A stretch of DNA of 64,000 nt. It comes from Patiria pectinifera (taxonomy: Eukaryota > Echinodermata > Asteroidea > Valvatida > Asterinidae). The notes below the pieces were generated by a model. That model did not search any database. It saw nothing but the letters and a program-made list of their open reading frames with translations, and was not told where the DNA came from. This document shows positions 12,170-26,122 of the stretch, in pieces. The stretch covers positions 17,510,863 to 17,574,862 of the forward strand of contig CM057135.1 of assembly GCA_029964075.1 (NCBI GenBank), read 5' to 3'. The stretch's first letter is position 1. The number at the start of each line of letters is the position of its first letter. The position numbers and the translations under genes are program-made.

Positions 12170-13115
12170 TTGTATTGTTTTATTAATTAATATTTACAAT
12201 TATTTACATTTAATTCCCAGAATTTTACTCAACAACAAACTTCCAGTCCATGTTCGTCGTGCATTTATAATTCACATAGGCCTACATCATGTACTTTTAC
12301 ATGTACACATGTAAAAATGTTTGTGTTTACATCCATACAATAATGACGTACTGTCTGTATGTTGGTATATGTACATGTACACTTGGTACATATTTATTAA
12401 TATTTACATTATTTTACATTTAGGCCTAATTCCCTTATCCCAAAATTTTACTCAACCACAAACTTCCAGTCATGCCAGTCCATGTTCGTTGTGCATAATC
12501 ATAAATCATGCATGTACTTTTACATGAACATGTAAACAATGTTTGTGTTTATGTGTACATTCACAGGAATGTGACCTTTTATTTTTGCCTTGTACTTTCC
12601 ATCTGACATGAAAAGTATGCACATGTTATGATGACGTATACGTGTACACGGTACATACATGTATGTATGGATTTTTACATTATTTTACTTTTAATTCCCT
12701 GAATTTTACTCGACCAAAAACTTCCAGTTCATCATGTTCGTCGTGCATTTATAAATCAAGGACCTCATGTACTTTTACATGCACACGTAAAATGTGTATG
12801 TGCACAGGAATGTGACTTTTTATTGCCGTGTACTTTCTGTCTTACATGAAAATGTATGCACTTGTAATAATGACGTATGATACAGTACATAATATACATA
12901 CATATTTATTAATATTTACATTGCTTTACATTTAATTCCCAGAATTTTACTCAACCACAAACTTCCAGTCCATGTTCCTCGTGCATAATCATGTACTTTT
13001 CTGTGTACACATGTACATGAAGAAATGTTTGTGTTTATGTGTATACATTCACAGGAATGTGACCTTTTATTTGCCTTGTACTTTCCGTCTGACATGAAAA
13101 TGTATGTTCCTGCAC
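12170..13115. repeat. Diverged tandem array, about four copies of 220-260 bp
   Basis: Units share TATTTACATT, ATTTAATTCCCAGAATTTTA, CACAAACTTCCAGTCCATG and TTCACAGGAATGTGAC. The ACTTCCAGT marker recurs near 12,239, 12,461, 12,720 and 12,960. Copies differ by substitutions and indels, so the array is older than the 205-bp satellite beside it. Confidence 0.8.
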
Positions 13116-13630
13116 ATGTAATGGTGTTTATATGTGGTACATGTACATATTTGTACATATGTACATGTATGTTTCAAACTACATGTATGTGTCTTTGCCT
13201 TTAAAGAGTTAATGTCTTTTCAACGTGGCAAAGTATAAGTTTGCTGAACATTTGTGTTTAAATCCAAAACATCCTCTACCCAGGAAAGCTGTCATGAATG
13301 AACTTGAAACTAACAAAATTTATTCCCCTTCCCCCCCCCCCCCCCAACCAAAAAAAATATGTTACATTAAAATAAAATAAAACAAAAGAATAATCAACAA
13401 ATATCAAGTACAAACATTCATCCACAGGAATACCATGGGCCAATTCAGGTGCGAAATGTAGCCAGCCATAATTAAATTACTTTTGCATGTAAAAAGCATG
13501 GTGTAACTACATTACATTAGAATGCACAGTTATACATGTATGCACAGGGGCCTTGTTTTGTCAATTTTGTGTGCACTATGCAGCTGAAAGATGCATATAT
13601 TTTGTATTACTATTTGTATATTTGAGGAAT

Positions 13631-16600
13631 TTACTGCTCGTTTATTCCGATTTTACTGTTGGAAACCTCAGGTGTCGTACTGATGTGATGACGTCTCATG
13701 ATGGCCATCAACCTCTCAACATCATCTTTCATGCCATGTACTACTCGGCCAATTCTGTTGAAGTCACAGTGGATGAGCTCGCCACCTTGCTCATTAAGCA
13801 GCCCAAAACCAGCTCTGAAGTGGCGCAGTTGATCAACCGCATGATCTTCCAGCAGATGGAGCTTTGGTGCGACATTTTGACTCGGGAAGAGTCCCCGATA
13901 GCTGCTTAAGAGCTCCTGAATGGTCACTTCTGCAAAATGAAGGAATGAATTGAATTTTGTTGGTGAGAGTGAGTGGGTATAATATTCGTGCTCATCATAG
14001 CTTTAAAAAAATCATTTACTGAATATGTGTATAAACTGTAAAATGCATTTACCATACAATGGATGTCACTGTCAGTGACAGCACGGGTGTGGTTGATGCC
14101 TTTGTGCACATCTGCAAATTTGAGGAAAATATCCTCAAACTTTTCCTGGATGGTTGCAGCTTTCCTCCTTAGTCTATCTAGTGCTGCTAAAGGCATGTTG
14201 TCTGTCAGGTGCTTCTCGATGACTTTGGATGGAGTTTTTGTGAGGGCCTCTATCACTTTAGGCTTAAGAAAAATTGAAGAAAAGTACATTTCAATTGTTC
14301 CAATTTTTTTTTCAAGTCCAACACAATTTGCATATAAGTTAAACAATGTTGTTATAATACACGTATGTGTAAATAAGTTGTGGACGTGGTTACCCACAAA
14401 GGCCTTTCCGTGGTAAGCCTGTCGCTGAACCTTGAATGTGTTGAGCACCTTATCCAGAGAGCTAGCCACAGGCCCAGTTGCATATGAGAGCTGTGATGTT
14501 TCAGCCTCCTTTTCCTATGTGACACAAATGTAAGAATGATTTACAGCATAATTTTGTTCGTCTAATTGTAGCATTGTAATGGCTTTCATACAGGTGCAAT
14601 TGTGATTCTTTACATCTGGAATGGCCTCCCTGCTGCCAAAATGAATGAAACGATGCTCTAATGCCCTTGGACATGGCAACATTCTTGGCAGCTTGAAAGA
14701 GTAAATGATGTACAAGTGTAGCCTGTGTGTTGACGTTCTATTCAGTAATCAGTACTGTACATGTGGTACATGTATGTTGCCTGCTTCTAAAAGTGTTCCC
14801 TTTTCTTTGTTTAGCAGCCGTTTTGCCAAAAAACATGGAGGAAAACAAGTTATTTAAACTATACCAAATTCTGAATGTCATTCCGGAGTTTCAAGGCTAG
14901 AGAGGCAGCATCACGGAACCTGTCATCTTTCTCTTCCATCTCATTTTGCAGGATGTAGAGTGGAAGATCTTCTTCAGCACTTTCAAGCGCAGACCTCTTG
15001 TCATCAAGTTGCTCTTGGATTTTACTGAGCCTCTCTATTTCATTGGCAACTTGGTCATCAAAGTTGCTCAAATCCGAGTTGTCCTGAGCCTTGAAACGAA
15101 GATGGAATAATTCCAGATCAAGATCATGGCAGTCTCTCTCAAACAAGATCGTACAGCTTCTTGAAGACGCCAAGTGAAATGTGCAAGGTGGGTAGAACAA
15201 CCTAAAAGGACTTAAGATTTTCGAACCAATGTTACATTTCAACATTTCATAACATTTCTTTATGAAGGGACTGTGCAAGAAGAGGCCATGTGGTTTTAAC
15301 ATGCAAAGTACATGCCTATGTACCGTACCAGGATATGTGGTAAGGAACATGGTAATAAAAGCTGTGGAGATAGGGTGTATAGTGTGTTGTCTGTCAGTAT
15401 GGCAAAAAGAAAGATTCACAACTGTTCTTGCAATGCATCTATAAATTTGGCATTCTTCTTATCCATTTTGTTAATATTGTTTTCATCTGTACAATATTCT
15501 TGGATAGTTATTAAATTAACTTACATGGTCAATTTCAACTGGTATCAATGGTCGGTTCACCACACTGAAGGAAATATCTTTGGCTCGTGGTCGTCTTGCG
15601 CCATCCTGTAGGAACGGCTGATGGTGTTCTCTGATACTCTTCAGAGAACGCGGCTGGCACTTGCCCCGCTCATGGAGTGGCTGTTGCATGTCGTTTTTGC
15701 TTGCCAGGCAATATATGCAACAGTAACGAGCTGAGAAAGCACAAGAAAAGGTAGTTCATTAATATACAATTTTTGCTTTGAAGGTTTATGATGGTGAAAC
15801 GACTGTTAGAGGAAGACTTGGAAACAACCTCTCCACATGGCCTGCCAACACAGTTTGCATCACCCATGTGAGTACATGTGCTCAGTTGAATAACGTTCAA
15901 ACTATTTCTGCTTACCATTGCAGCCACATTGTCCATACATCTTATTCAGCAGTTCATAGTCTCCAAAGCAGAAAACACGGATGAACCGTTCACTGAGGAA
16001 AAACATGAAATTGTGTTTCACCTTGTTAATGATGTAGTAGTGAAAGGGGGGGGGGGCTGGAATTGAAAGTGGCAACACAAAATTGGCACTAGTAGACCAA
16101 AAAGAATGGGGTTGTATTCTAAAGATATAAAACTGTTTTGCTCCCCCAACTAAACCCTAGACTTGTGACATGTCACTGAATAGGACAATAAAGTTTAAAC
16201 ATTAGCTTCATTCAAAATGTTACTCCAAATGTTCACTTTCCTTTTATCTCTGTTTTGTATTGATAATGCAGGAAGAGCCCAATTCAGTGATTCGGACAAA
16301 TGAGGGTCGGAATAACTTACCACCATTTTGCAGAGGTAAGTCCTGAAATCTGTTCAAGAATTGGGGGAGAGCTCGCTCGATATTGGCCATTGAATCTGTT
16401 GCCTCAAAGCAAGCAAACACGACGGTGTTCTGAAGGGAGTTGGGGTGTGCCACATTGACAACTTGAAAGTCCATCTTGAATGAGTCCCCTCCTTTGTCTC
16501 CTCCTATCTATATCCAAACTTCGTCCTTGGGGATTATGCCATTGTGCCATGTGAGGGTTCCCTGACTGCAGAGAAAGATGGATGAAGATAATTTTAGGAA

Positions 16601-18767
16601 AAATATAATTTTGAAATGAAAATTATGTACTTTGTGTACATGTACACACTTACACTGATCTCCTGCAATTAAGAAAAATTACCGTTCAAAGCGGTCCAAG
16701 TAGTCCAATATCATAGGAGGCACATCTTTGACAAAGACAAATGGCACCTCTCTGATTTCATAGCCATTCATTCCATCAGCTTTGTCACTGTTAAAAAGCA
16801 GCTTGATCTTCTGGCCTATCAGGTTGTCTTTCAGCAACTGTTTCTGTTTCCTGATGGCTCGCTCTGAGGGAATCATGCTCCTGCTATTTAGATACCTGTC
16901 AACATTAGAAATTAGTAAAACCTATGTTGTTAAAAACTGCTTCATAGTTCATGTGGGTACAAAGGATCGTTGACAGTTTAAGCAACTTTGTGCATAATGT
17001 TTATATTGTGTTTATGAAATGCATAAGTGTTGTAGTTTCTCTTTGGGAGGGGATGTCAAAGACTCGGTATTTGAAATCAGATTAATGTGCAAGGCAAATG
17101 AAGCTCTCAGTCTCAAGGATTCTTATAATTTTGTTGTGTATGATGTAGGTACCTTCGAAGTTTCCTGAGTTGATCCCATGCCAAATGGCAGTCCCGCATC
17201 ATCGCCATGGATCTCTCTACAGTCAGAGGAGTGTCTGTGGATGTTGGACTTGACAGCGAGTTGCTACGCTTCCTCTTACTACATGGTGGTCCATTGAGCT
17301 TGGAAGACTTTACAGTCCGCTGGATATATGCTGGCTAAAAAAAAAAGGGAAAAAAAATGTCGCACTGTTTTCGAACTTTGAATACTTAGTATGCAGTGTG
17401 TCATTTTCTGTAGCTTAATGGTTTAAAAGAACCACAAAACACTGTGTTGTTAAAAATCCAGTAATTGGTCAGCTTTCTGAAAATTTAAGTAAAATAAGTC
17501 AATTTGCCTTGAAGCAATGAAAATGCTGCACCTAACAAAGTGAAGTAAAAAAAATAGGTTGATGTTTTTAGTGCTTACCTATAAATGATAATGAAAAAAG
17601 GCTTCAAGTCATTTCTTTGAGTGTGTATTTGGTGTTTGCATATACATGTATGGGCCAAGTATTTTTAGTTATCTTACTTGACAAAACTCACTTTAATATG
17701 GACCCCCGGCAAATAAAAATGAAAATTCAGAAGTCTATGCTTACCCGACCTCCTGTTTTGAGAGAAGAAATACATCCATCACGGTTTAATTTAAACCATG
17801 TCCATCGGTCTGCGACCTCTTCTACCTCAAGTGGTATTGGTGTTCCAGGTTGATGGCATGCTGCAAGATCTTTAAGGACTTGAGCTGCATTTGTTACCTC
17901 ATTTACAGCTGATGATTTGGCATTGAAGGGTAGAGAATATTGTGCCTTGACAATTGTTACTTGAGGGGTTGGGGGTTTAATTGGGGAGCACGAATGCTGA
18001 ACTTGCTGCTCCAATCTCCCTATCCTGTTGCATTTACAGCAAACAACTATTAAATTGTCAAGTTGAACTGTTAACACTCGTGGACTCTTGGTGATTTCAT
18101 TGTAACTTATTATTGAACTGCACACTGGACATTTTATGTTATCACTTCGTGAGTGCTGGAAGCAAGCTGTAAGACATACAACACAAAAATTGTGTTTGCA
18201 AGTTGTCTGCACAGCAGGTCTACTTAAGATGCATTGGCACACACAGCAGATGAAAATACTTTCCTCCCCTTTGTGACTGATGATGTCCAAATCGACCGAA
18301 ACTGCACACGTCGTTGTTCCCAAATGTTCAAAAATGTTGCTGCCTGTCGTGTCGAAGGAGCAAGTTGGATAAACCGCAGGTTTTTGTGTTACAGATAATT
18401 TTCTCTTGTGAGAACCTCCCCCCTTGGCCTGCTGTTTCACTGTATCACACACGAAACAAGAACCTGTCCTTGAGTGCTTTGGCCAGTCAAACTGAATTTT
18501 CTGATTCTGGGCCAATTTATCCGGATCAATATCTCTCGTACCTGCAGTATAATGTCTTACTTGTCTGGAGCACTTCTCACAGAGAGATGGAGGGTGCTGA
18601 TCCAGTGTGTCATCCCATATGCTCACTCTAAACACGCTGTAAATCTCCTTCGTAAGATTGCTGCAAAGTACTGGTTTTCGTGTCGTTTTTTGTACTCCTG
18701 GATGAATTCTATTTGTACAAACTCTACAAATGTTCCCTAGTGAAGTTTGATGGAATTTAAAACTCAT
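13631..18767 (-). pseudogene. N-RAG-TP-like transposase (RAG1-like N-terminal zinc/RING region plus DDE core)
   Basis: Exons (minus): 18,767-17,745, 17,334-17,153, 16,895-16,683, 16,565-16,321, 15,992-15,916, 15,730-15,525, 15,201-14,865, 14,514-14,053 and 13,929-13,631. The first four junctions and those at 15,916/15,730, 15,525/15,201 and 14,865/14,514 are phase-consistent. Exon 1 has paired cysteines (NICRVC, LCEKC, CFVC), a RING-like C3HC4 run (CCVC...CKHNFCVVC...CPVC) and a further CCKC...H zinc site, the order seen in the RAG1 N-terminus. The core has DIGGDKGG (first acidic site), RVFCFGDYELL (second), RYCCIYC (zinc), and LHLLEDHAV with GLLNEQGGELIH (likely third). This layout matches the N-RAG-TP element described in Aplysia. 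A one-base insertion near 15,145 shifts frame after KKLYDL. The junctions 16,321/15,992 and 14,053/13,929 are not phase-consistent. It is therefore probably a dead copy. Terminal repeats were not found. Confidence 0.8.
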
Positions 18768-18776
18768 TTTATCCAA

Positions 18777-20400
18777 TAAAGGACTGAAATAAATTTTGAA
18801 TCGAACATAATAATTCAGACTGTGTTGTACGCATCACACAGTCGGTGAAGTTGTAAATAAACAAGTTTGTATAGCGCGCCTTAATGCGCTGGTTCCCGCA
18901 CGTCATTATAAACGTGTACTAAAACTATGGCATGACGCGCACCAACGAAAACTTCGCGAAATCTCGACGATTGCCGCGTCACTTTTGTGCATTTTTTTCT
19001 TGAAGTATTTTTTGTCAACTACCTGTCCCAGACACAAGAATTTCAAAATTCATTGTAAAAAGAATTTAACTACAGTTGCCATTTATCAGTTATTTTATAA
19101 CCACTGTATCCTCATTGTTTTAGGAGAAAATTTCAGTCCATTTTTCGTGCAGACGTACGACGAAATTAGCACCTCAAAAAACACTAAAACTTAAATGTTA
19201 AATCAGGGACCTCGATTTTATTGAAGGTTTCTCAAAGGTATTAAACACATATATCTTATTTCTTCATAAACAAATACATGTACGGTGAATAACGTGTTTA
19301 AATCTTTGTTTCTTTGTCACGAAAACTACGACACTCTCGCTCGTGGAGAGCGCCATGTTTTCGCGTGACGTCACAATAATTACTGGAGTGAAGATTTTCC
19401 AAACGTACGCGCAGCGTATACTTTATTAATACGCGCGCTACGCATATGAAACAGCCGTGACACGTACGTTACGCACATACATCGTATGTCAGTCAGCCTG
19501 CAGAGCACGTGTTGCCGAGGTCAAATCCTGTCCACATCACAGTGACCGTTTTAGCCGATTTTCGGCTAACTTTGACAGATTTTATGTTCATGCATGCGCA
19601 TAGTCAGGGACGTATCAAAAAAATAATAATGCCGAAAAGCCCTATGTTACGTATTTAAAAGGTGCAGTTTTTCTGCAGTGGGATTTTCCACAAGTCTTTT
19701 CCTATACAACACTGATATCTTACTGAGTAGTTCTGAACTTCAGCCGAGAATTACTTTGAGAAGGAAAGAGAAATCGTATTTTTTTGCGCTGTCATTCAAT
19801 TGAACATATTCCTTAGGGTCAGAATATGAAGTAATATTTCATAAAAATGTTTCAGTTCAAAGGCAAATTACAAATTTAAATTGAACATATTTCTAAGGGT
19901 CAGAATATCAAGTAATATTTCATAAAAATGTTTCAGTTCAAAGGCAAATTACAAATTTAAAGGTGCAATTATTTTGCAATGGGATTTTTTTTAGTCCGTT
20001 AACTTTGTACACGTGTTAGCCCATTGATTTTGTACACGTTTTCAAGCCACCATTTCTATAACTTGGCGATCTGGAATCGTCATCAATGTTACAGCAAAGG
20101 AAGACCCTCATACAAAAGTTATGCCAAGACTATGACGTCATGATGACCTCATACCTAAAGGGCAAAAACCTAAAATTCAACATTTCCCCGACGCAAACAC
20201 ATCTTTGGAAATAAAAGCCTATATCCAATTAGCTGGCATAACTCTGTCAAAATGTAAGTAAAGCAGATTGAAAGTCCTACACATTGCAATGTGCATTGAT
20301 GATCACTTTCATCTAAATCCTTTGTGACATTGTTTCCAAGATATTCTACACATGTTATACTTACAGCTAATATTAGGTATTAAATACTTTTTCCAATCTT
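18777..20400. other. Intergenic, no gene seen
   Basis: Upstream region of the N-RAG-TP-like gene. It contains the short tandem duplication listed at 19,800-19,961 and a related pair AGGTGCA(G/A)TT...GGGATTTT near 19,661 and 19,961. It may hold the element's 5' terminus, but no inverted partner was recognised. Confidence 0.45.
19800..19961. repeat. 81-bp tandem duplication
   Basis: Two adjacent copies (19,800-19,880 and 19,881-19,961) share TTGAACATATT, GGGTCAGAATAT and AAGTAATATTTCATAAAAAT, differing at only a few bases. Confidence 0.95.
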
Positions 20401-20416
20401 GTATAATTGTTTACAG

Positions 20417-20621
20417 GCACACACGACTCCAAGATCTAAGTTCATCTGAAGAAATTGTCACTATAAAACATGCATTCACTGAAACACCTCGACAAAGTGG
20501 ATGCTCCATCGAATTTGAAGAATCGTGCCAGGAGCTCCTGAGAATCTACAACAGAGTACTGCCATCTTCTCTCCAAGAGGGAGTTGACCTATTTCAGTGG
20601 TTGTTGGGGCAACTGCTGTGA
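20417..20621 (+). CDS. Possible terminal exon of an unrecognised gene
   Basis: A good acceptor (TTGTTTACAG) precedes an open frame ending in TGA. It encodes a compact acidic peptide with RLQDLSSSEEIVTIKHAF and ELLRIYNRVLPSSLQEGVDL. No upstream exon in phase was identified and I do not recognise the sequence. It could be a chance open frame. Confidence 0.25.
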
Positions 20622-20689
20622 TTATATTGGATTACAAAGGTGGTTCCTAGGTGTTACAGTTGTTCATGAAAGTTTGACCAGTAACAATA

Positions 20690-20855
20690 TATAGACCTTT
20701 GCAGCTAGCTTGGGGTACTTGAAGTTGACCACGCTGGATAGCAAACATTCAAGTGGAGGTCAAGTTCCTTGATGCTCGACCTCTAATGGACTGTTAGAAG
20801 ACATGTTTACTCTCCAGTATGGTCACGTGACCCCACAGCTGCACAGTGCCCATTA
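20690..20855. mobile_element. Probable MITE related to 21,617-21,761
   Basis: The ends resemble an inverted pair (CCTTTGCAGCTAGCTTGGGGT and AGTATGGTCACGTGACCCCA). The AGTATGGTCA(C/T)GTGAC end is shared with the element at 21.6 kb. The interior differs. Confidence 0.4.
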
Positions 20856-21616
20856 TACATGTGTGATGGCCAAAGTCTTCTCAATGCCTACCACATTGTA
20901 AATCTGTTAGTGCCAAGTTCTCTAAATTTTCCAATTCTTTTATTCTGTTCCAACAGTGGAAAATCTTCCCGCACCTTTCATTTATTCCCCACAACAAGAC
21001 ACTTTTTAAATGAATGCAACAAGCAATTTTGTGCCAACGCTTTTATTCAATAAATCATCATTTTGTCCCAAAAGTGTTCCTGAACATGCGTTGTCATGAC
21101 GGTTGTAAGAAATGTAAAAGTTATAGTTACATCTTGGCAAAGTCATGAAACCGTTGATTTTTCATGCATCCTCTGTCATTTTTTATGTTATAGCCATGAG
21201 ATGTAGTCAATCTCCTAAATGCTCTGCAAAGTCTGTAATTGAAATTATGAAAACAGACTGGTTTTCAAAATTTTGCAATTACTTTTGCATGAGCAAGTAA
21301 CTTGTAATTTTTCAGAGCCCACCAAGTGTTGTTGATTTTGTTTTGCATCGTTCCAAAACTGTATTTTCTCGAAGCATCCCCTGTATTGAACAGTTACCTT
21401 CTAATTTAATTTGTGTGGAAAGAAAAGCATGTATAAAAACGTTGTTTTTGATCTACAAAATGGTCCTTCTAAACTACTTTTCAGAAAATGTATAAAAAGG
21501 ATAACATATTCAGTCATGGAAACAAAAGAAATAAAGGCCAATAACATCAGATAAAGCTTTTGTCTGCGCACTTATCCAGTTATGTGCTGTGTCAAGAATT
21601 CTTTACAACGTAGTGG

Positions 21617-21761
21617 ACCCTTTGCAGGTAGGGGTCACACAGCCATACTTGAGAGCATTTCAGCACTCGCTGTTCAGCACAAAAGTTGCTTTACCTAGAC
21701 TCGACTCTTTAGAATGTTTGCTGTCCTTAGTATGGTCATGTGACTCCTGCAAAGGGCCTAT
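21617..21761. mobile_element. Short MITE with about 30-bp inverted ends
   Basis: The left end CCTTTGCAGGTAGGGGTCAC with GCCATACT is mirrored by AGTATGGTCATGTGACTCCT and GCAAAGGG on the right. Length is about 145 bp. The open frame crossing it (21,589-21,918) has no recognised domain and is not called. Confidence 0.6.
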
Positions 21762-24700
21762 TAAACATCAAGACAATTACGCTAGTCCTTGTCATTGTGA
21801 CTGGGATGTTTTCACATGCTCCAATGAGGAAAAAATGTACTTCTGTCCCTGCAACACTTGTCGCGATCACAAAATAATGATGTCACACTATTGTGACACC
21901 AGTGGCAATGACTTTTAATAGGTGTGAAATGTTTTATTGAAATTACTCATTTCTCTATCAAGCCGACCACCCCCTAAATTATTACCTGGGGCGTGATCAT
22001 CAGTTCACACAACTTGATTTGATGCTAAGGCATTACCTATGCATGTATTTAACGAACCAAAATGGGAATAAGTACACAACCAACCAGCATGATTGAACTT
22101 TACAAGTAAAGGTTACTTGTCATATGGAAATGCCAGTGTAGAGCCATTTAGACTTTCCCAAATCCTCGGGTCTCAAGAATAGCGTATGTTAGGAGCTGTT
22201 GAAGGCTGTCAGGGTCTTCAAACCTCCCAATGAATCCACAGAATTAGTCCACAGGTGCTGCTGCTTGGCAAACGACGTACTCCAGTGACACGGGGGTAGA
22301 ACTGGATTTCCATGTCGTGTGAAAATCCTCCTGGGGTGGTCTATCTGCCCGTCCAAAAATCGAGGACTTGTGACAAAGCGACCTCGGTGTCCTTGACTGC
22401 ACAGGCATAAGGAAAATTAAAATATACTTTAAAGCCTAAATAAACTGCATATAACATATACTGTTTTGTTGAACATTAACTGTTTTGTAGAACATTAACT
22501 TCAAAATAATCTTCCACCTCGTGGTGCTGGCAAAGTGCCAGTGAGCCTATACTGTTGCAATTTACCAGGCTTCATATCCAAAAACTCGCGGTGCAGTTAA
22601 TGTGTTTACCAATTTAATACAGATCTAGCAGGCATTTTTAATGAGCACGACTATTAAGATCGAAAATCTGCTCATAGTTTCACAAGAAGTTATGAATTTG
22701 TCAATCATTTTAACAAATTTGAAAAGGGAAACCTCTTGTAACCAACACCATGTTTGGCATCATACATTTTATCACAATATTGTGTAACTAAGAATATATT
22801 TATTTCGATTAAAAAAGGACAGCTCACGACCATGTTTGCATTAGAAATCAAAAAGTGACCATAGACAACATTCTGCTTACGTTTGGTCAGATGTTGAAAT
22901 TGCATGTACATGGGCCACACTATCAACATGATGTGGCAGTTGTAGTTTGTATGTTTTATTGTCACAGTTGAAACGATGTACTGATAACCGAACATCCAGA
23001 CAATTTTGCTCGTTAATGACCACTTTTGTCATTGGTTTTGCTTCCTTTTTAAAGTAGCAAGAAGTATACCACAATGGTGATGAAATCACTGATAAATCCT
23101 TCATATTCTGATGTTGCCAATTACTGATGATGAATAACTTTTCGTGGAAAGTGTTTCATTGAGACATACCTGCACATTTCTGCAAAAACAATTCCCAACT
23201 GTACACCGTGTCCTCTTCCCCATTTCTGATGTTGGATCCCTCAGGTGAATACATGATCTTGTACAACTTCCTGAAGCTTTCCAAAGTCAAGGGGTTCTTA
23301 CTATAGATAAACAGACGCTCGACTGCTTTGTGGTTATATAGAATATCAACAGACAGTGGACCAAGGCCTTCCATGAACTGCTCAACACAGGTCTTGACGC
23401 TGCAAAGTTAAACATGTTTTTCCCTCTGAATTGTCTCTTTGTGCTTGAAACAAACGCTATGCTTTGAGTTGCCATGTCTGTTTGCATGAACTTAAAGTAA
23501 ACAGCTAGTAACTGAAAAGGTTTGTGTGCTTCCATTGCGCAGTACGTCATTCATTAACATTAATTTTCATGATTTGCCTATAACCAATGACAGCTTCAGA
23601 CAATGACAATGACAGTTATTATCTTGCGTAGCATAAAACATCAGCTACAATGGGCCATCCTCAATCTGTTGATGTGGGCAACAGGAATTATTAACTATAA
23701 AAGGGAATTACGGTGATTTTTCAAATAAAAAATATAAAAAACTGTGTACAAGTTGTACTGCGATTTATCATACGGCAGTGTGTCTGCAGATGCCATTCTC
23801 AAAAAACTACCGGTAGTACAGCCAGTGAGTTAGCAATTCTTTTACAAGTTGATCACTGTCGGCCAGTTGAATTCCTCGTACTCTGCTCACACATTGGTCC
23901 ACGATCCATTCCAAAACCTCTTGTATGGTGCTGGATAACTCTTCTTGAGATTGACAAGACATCAACTGAAAAGAGAAATAAAACTGAGGTTTAGTTACAT
24001 ACCGTTTAATTAAAAGACACATACAAAAAAATTGTTTTAAAGAAGGTTATCCAGGGAACTGAGACCTACTACAATGAATAGTTATTAGCATCTTTCTCAA
24101 CTGCATGATATTTGGTAAAAAAATTTGAACTTATTACAAACGGACAAAGGGACCCATTGTATCCACTATGTAAAGCCCTGCCAACATTTCATAATTCAAA
24201 ATTCAGCTAATGTGTATTTGGAGAAGCATAGGCAAGTTTAATCCGTATTGTTGGGGGAACGTAAACCACTAGATATATAAATGTGATTCACAAGATATAT
24301 GAACTGATTTGAATTTCAGGCTTTTGCATGAGGCTACTTCTTTCATACTTCTTTCAGGGTGCGATGATTCTTTCTCGCTTAAATAGATTTCACAAAATAT
24401 TTGAGTGATTTTGTGAAAGCTGTGCATCGCAATGTGCCGACTACTTTGTTGTTTAGCTTTATTGATGATTACTTAGACATTGCCAATACCAAGCGAAAAG
24501 TTTCATAATAAGAGAAATTATGTATTTCCTTATCTATGTTGCAGCAACTAATACTTCTTTTTGGAGGTTGCAGACCTTTCATCATAGATGTAGCAACAGT
24601 TACAAGCAATTACTGCTGCACCAGTGTCAAGCGTCAACCAGTCATACATGTATAAATCATGATATATGCATGTGCATGTACCTTCTGCAGGTTTCTTCTG

Positions 24701-26077
24701 GTTTTCTCTGTCGGTGACAGACTTTATGTCTTCAAGAGAAACATCCTTGCCAGACATGGAAGCATACAAACTAGGACAAAGAGCATAAAGTCCTGGGCCA
24801 CCGTTTGCAACACTCCAAGTTACAAACTGACCAACGAGCTTATAAAAACTGCCCTGCCGAAAAGTTCGCAATCCCATCTTCTGATGTGTTGAAAACTCCT
24901 GCAGTTCTGACTATCTCCTTCATCAACAGCCTACGAATGAGAATACATTACAAAATGAACAAAAGGGATTAGTAGTCAACTCATGACACACAGATTTTTC
25001 ACCAACACCGGTTGTGGAAGTGACCGGGGGGGGGGCAGTGACCCTCACTAATTCGATAGGGGGCTGGCCTCCCACTTTTTGTGACTCGTTTTCATTTCAT
25101 TTTCGCAACATGTATTTTTTGTCTGGTTTTAGGTCTCATGGTCCACCCAGTTTGAAAATCATTCCACAGCTGCTGGTCACTTAGCCGTACTAGGATGAAC
25201 ACAACCAATTTCTCGTCTCTTGGAAACTGAATTAACAAATTAAACCATACTTTCAGACACACAGTGAAATGTCACTTGCTTTTTTGTTAATAGTGCGGGT
25301 TCACAGGATGTAAAATGTAACTTGATTATCTAAATCGAAAAAGAGGGATTTTATTACAACCAAGAAAAAGAAAAGTTGCCCAAGGTGGGAGTTGAGGTTA
25401 AAAACAAACGGGAATTGTTCCAATGCTTTAACAAATGAGGTATGCATCTCTGACGTTACCGACCGTCCCAAATTGTCAACACTGTTTCAAGGCTGGAAGT
25501 CGGAAGCCATGCAACTAATCTGCCGTCAAGCAATGCATGCACGTGAGGAAACACGGAAAAAAAACTGTTTCATTTTTTATACTTCTAAAAAACCTGTCAA
25601 CTACAAAAACGAGTTGGTACACAACCACATATCCTCATAGATTAATCCCTTTACATCAATCCCTCCAAGTTTGCAGCATCGCCGATGCTGAGTGTATTCT
25701 AAGGTGTGTCCATGGCTGAGTGGCAGATAAGAATTCAATGGGTTCCACCTGGTAACCTTAAAATACAGCATTGACTGGTGGGCCATCCACTAATGTGATG
25801 TAGCTGCTAAAGTAATGGAGTGTCACGATGGTTGAAGAGTCACATTACACCCAGTCAACCTGTTAATGACTGAAAATCACAACACGTACTTGTAAAATTC
25901 CCGCCTTGGTCCACCTCCATCTTCTGCATCTTCTCCAGCAAATCTCACACAGACAAGTTTCCAAAAGGAGTCCGAAGAGACTGCTCTCATCGTTGATGTC
26001 AGCAGACGTCTCCGATGTACTATTATCGTCACAATTTCAGCATCATCACCCACAAAAGTATCAAGTTTCTCACATAC

Positions 26078-26122
26078 CACAGTGGTTTAAAACCCTACCT
26101 GACCCAGACATCAGCAAAAACA
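26078..26122. repeat. Left terminal inverted repeat of the RAG1-like element
   Basis: Heptamer CACAGTG at 26,078-26,084, then GTTTAAAACCC, nine extra bases, CAGACAT, and an A-rich GCAAAAACA starting 29 bp after the heptamer. The A-rich block loosely resembles an RSS nonamer, but the spacing is neither 12 nor 23, so I do not call it an RSS. Confidence 0.8.

Noticed and set aside
26078-26122. A true 12- or 23-RSS
   Set aside because: The heptamer matches, but the A-rich block is at 29 bp (19 bp at the other end) and is not a good nonamer.
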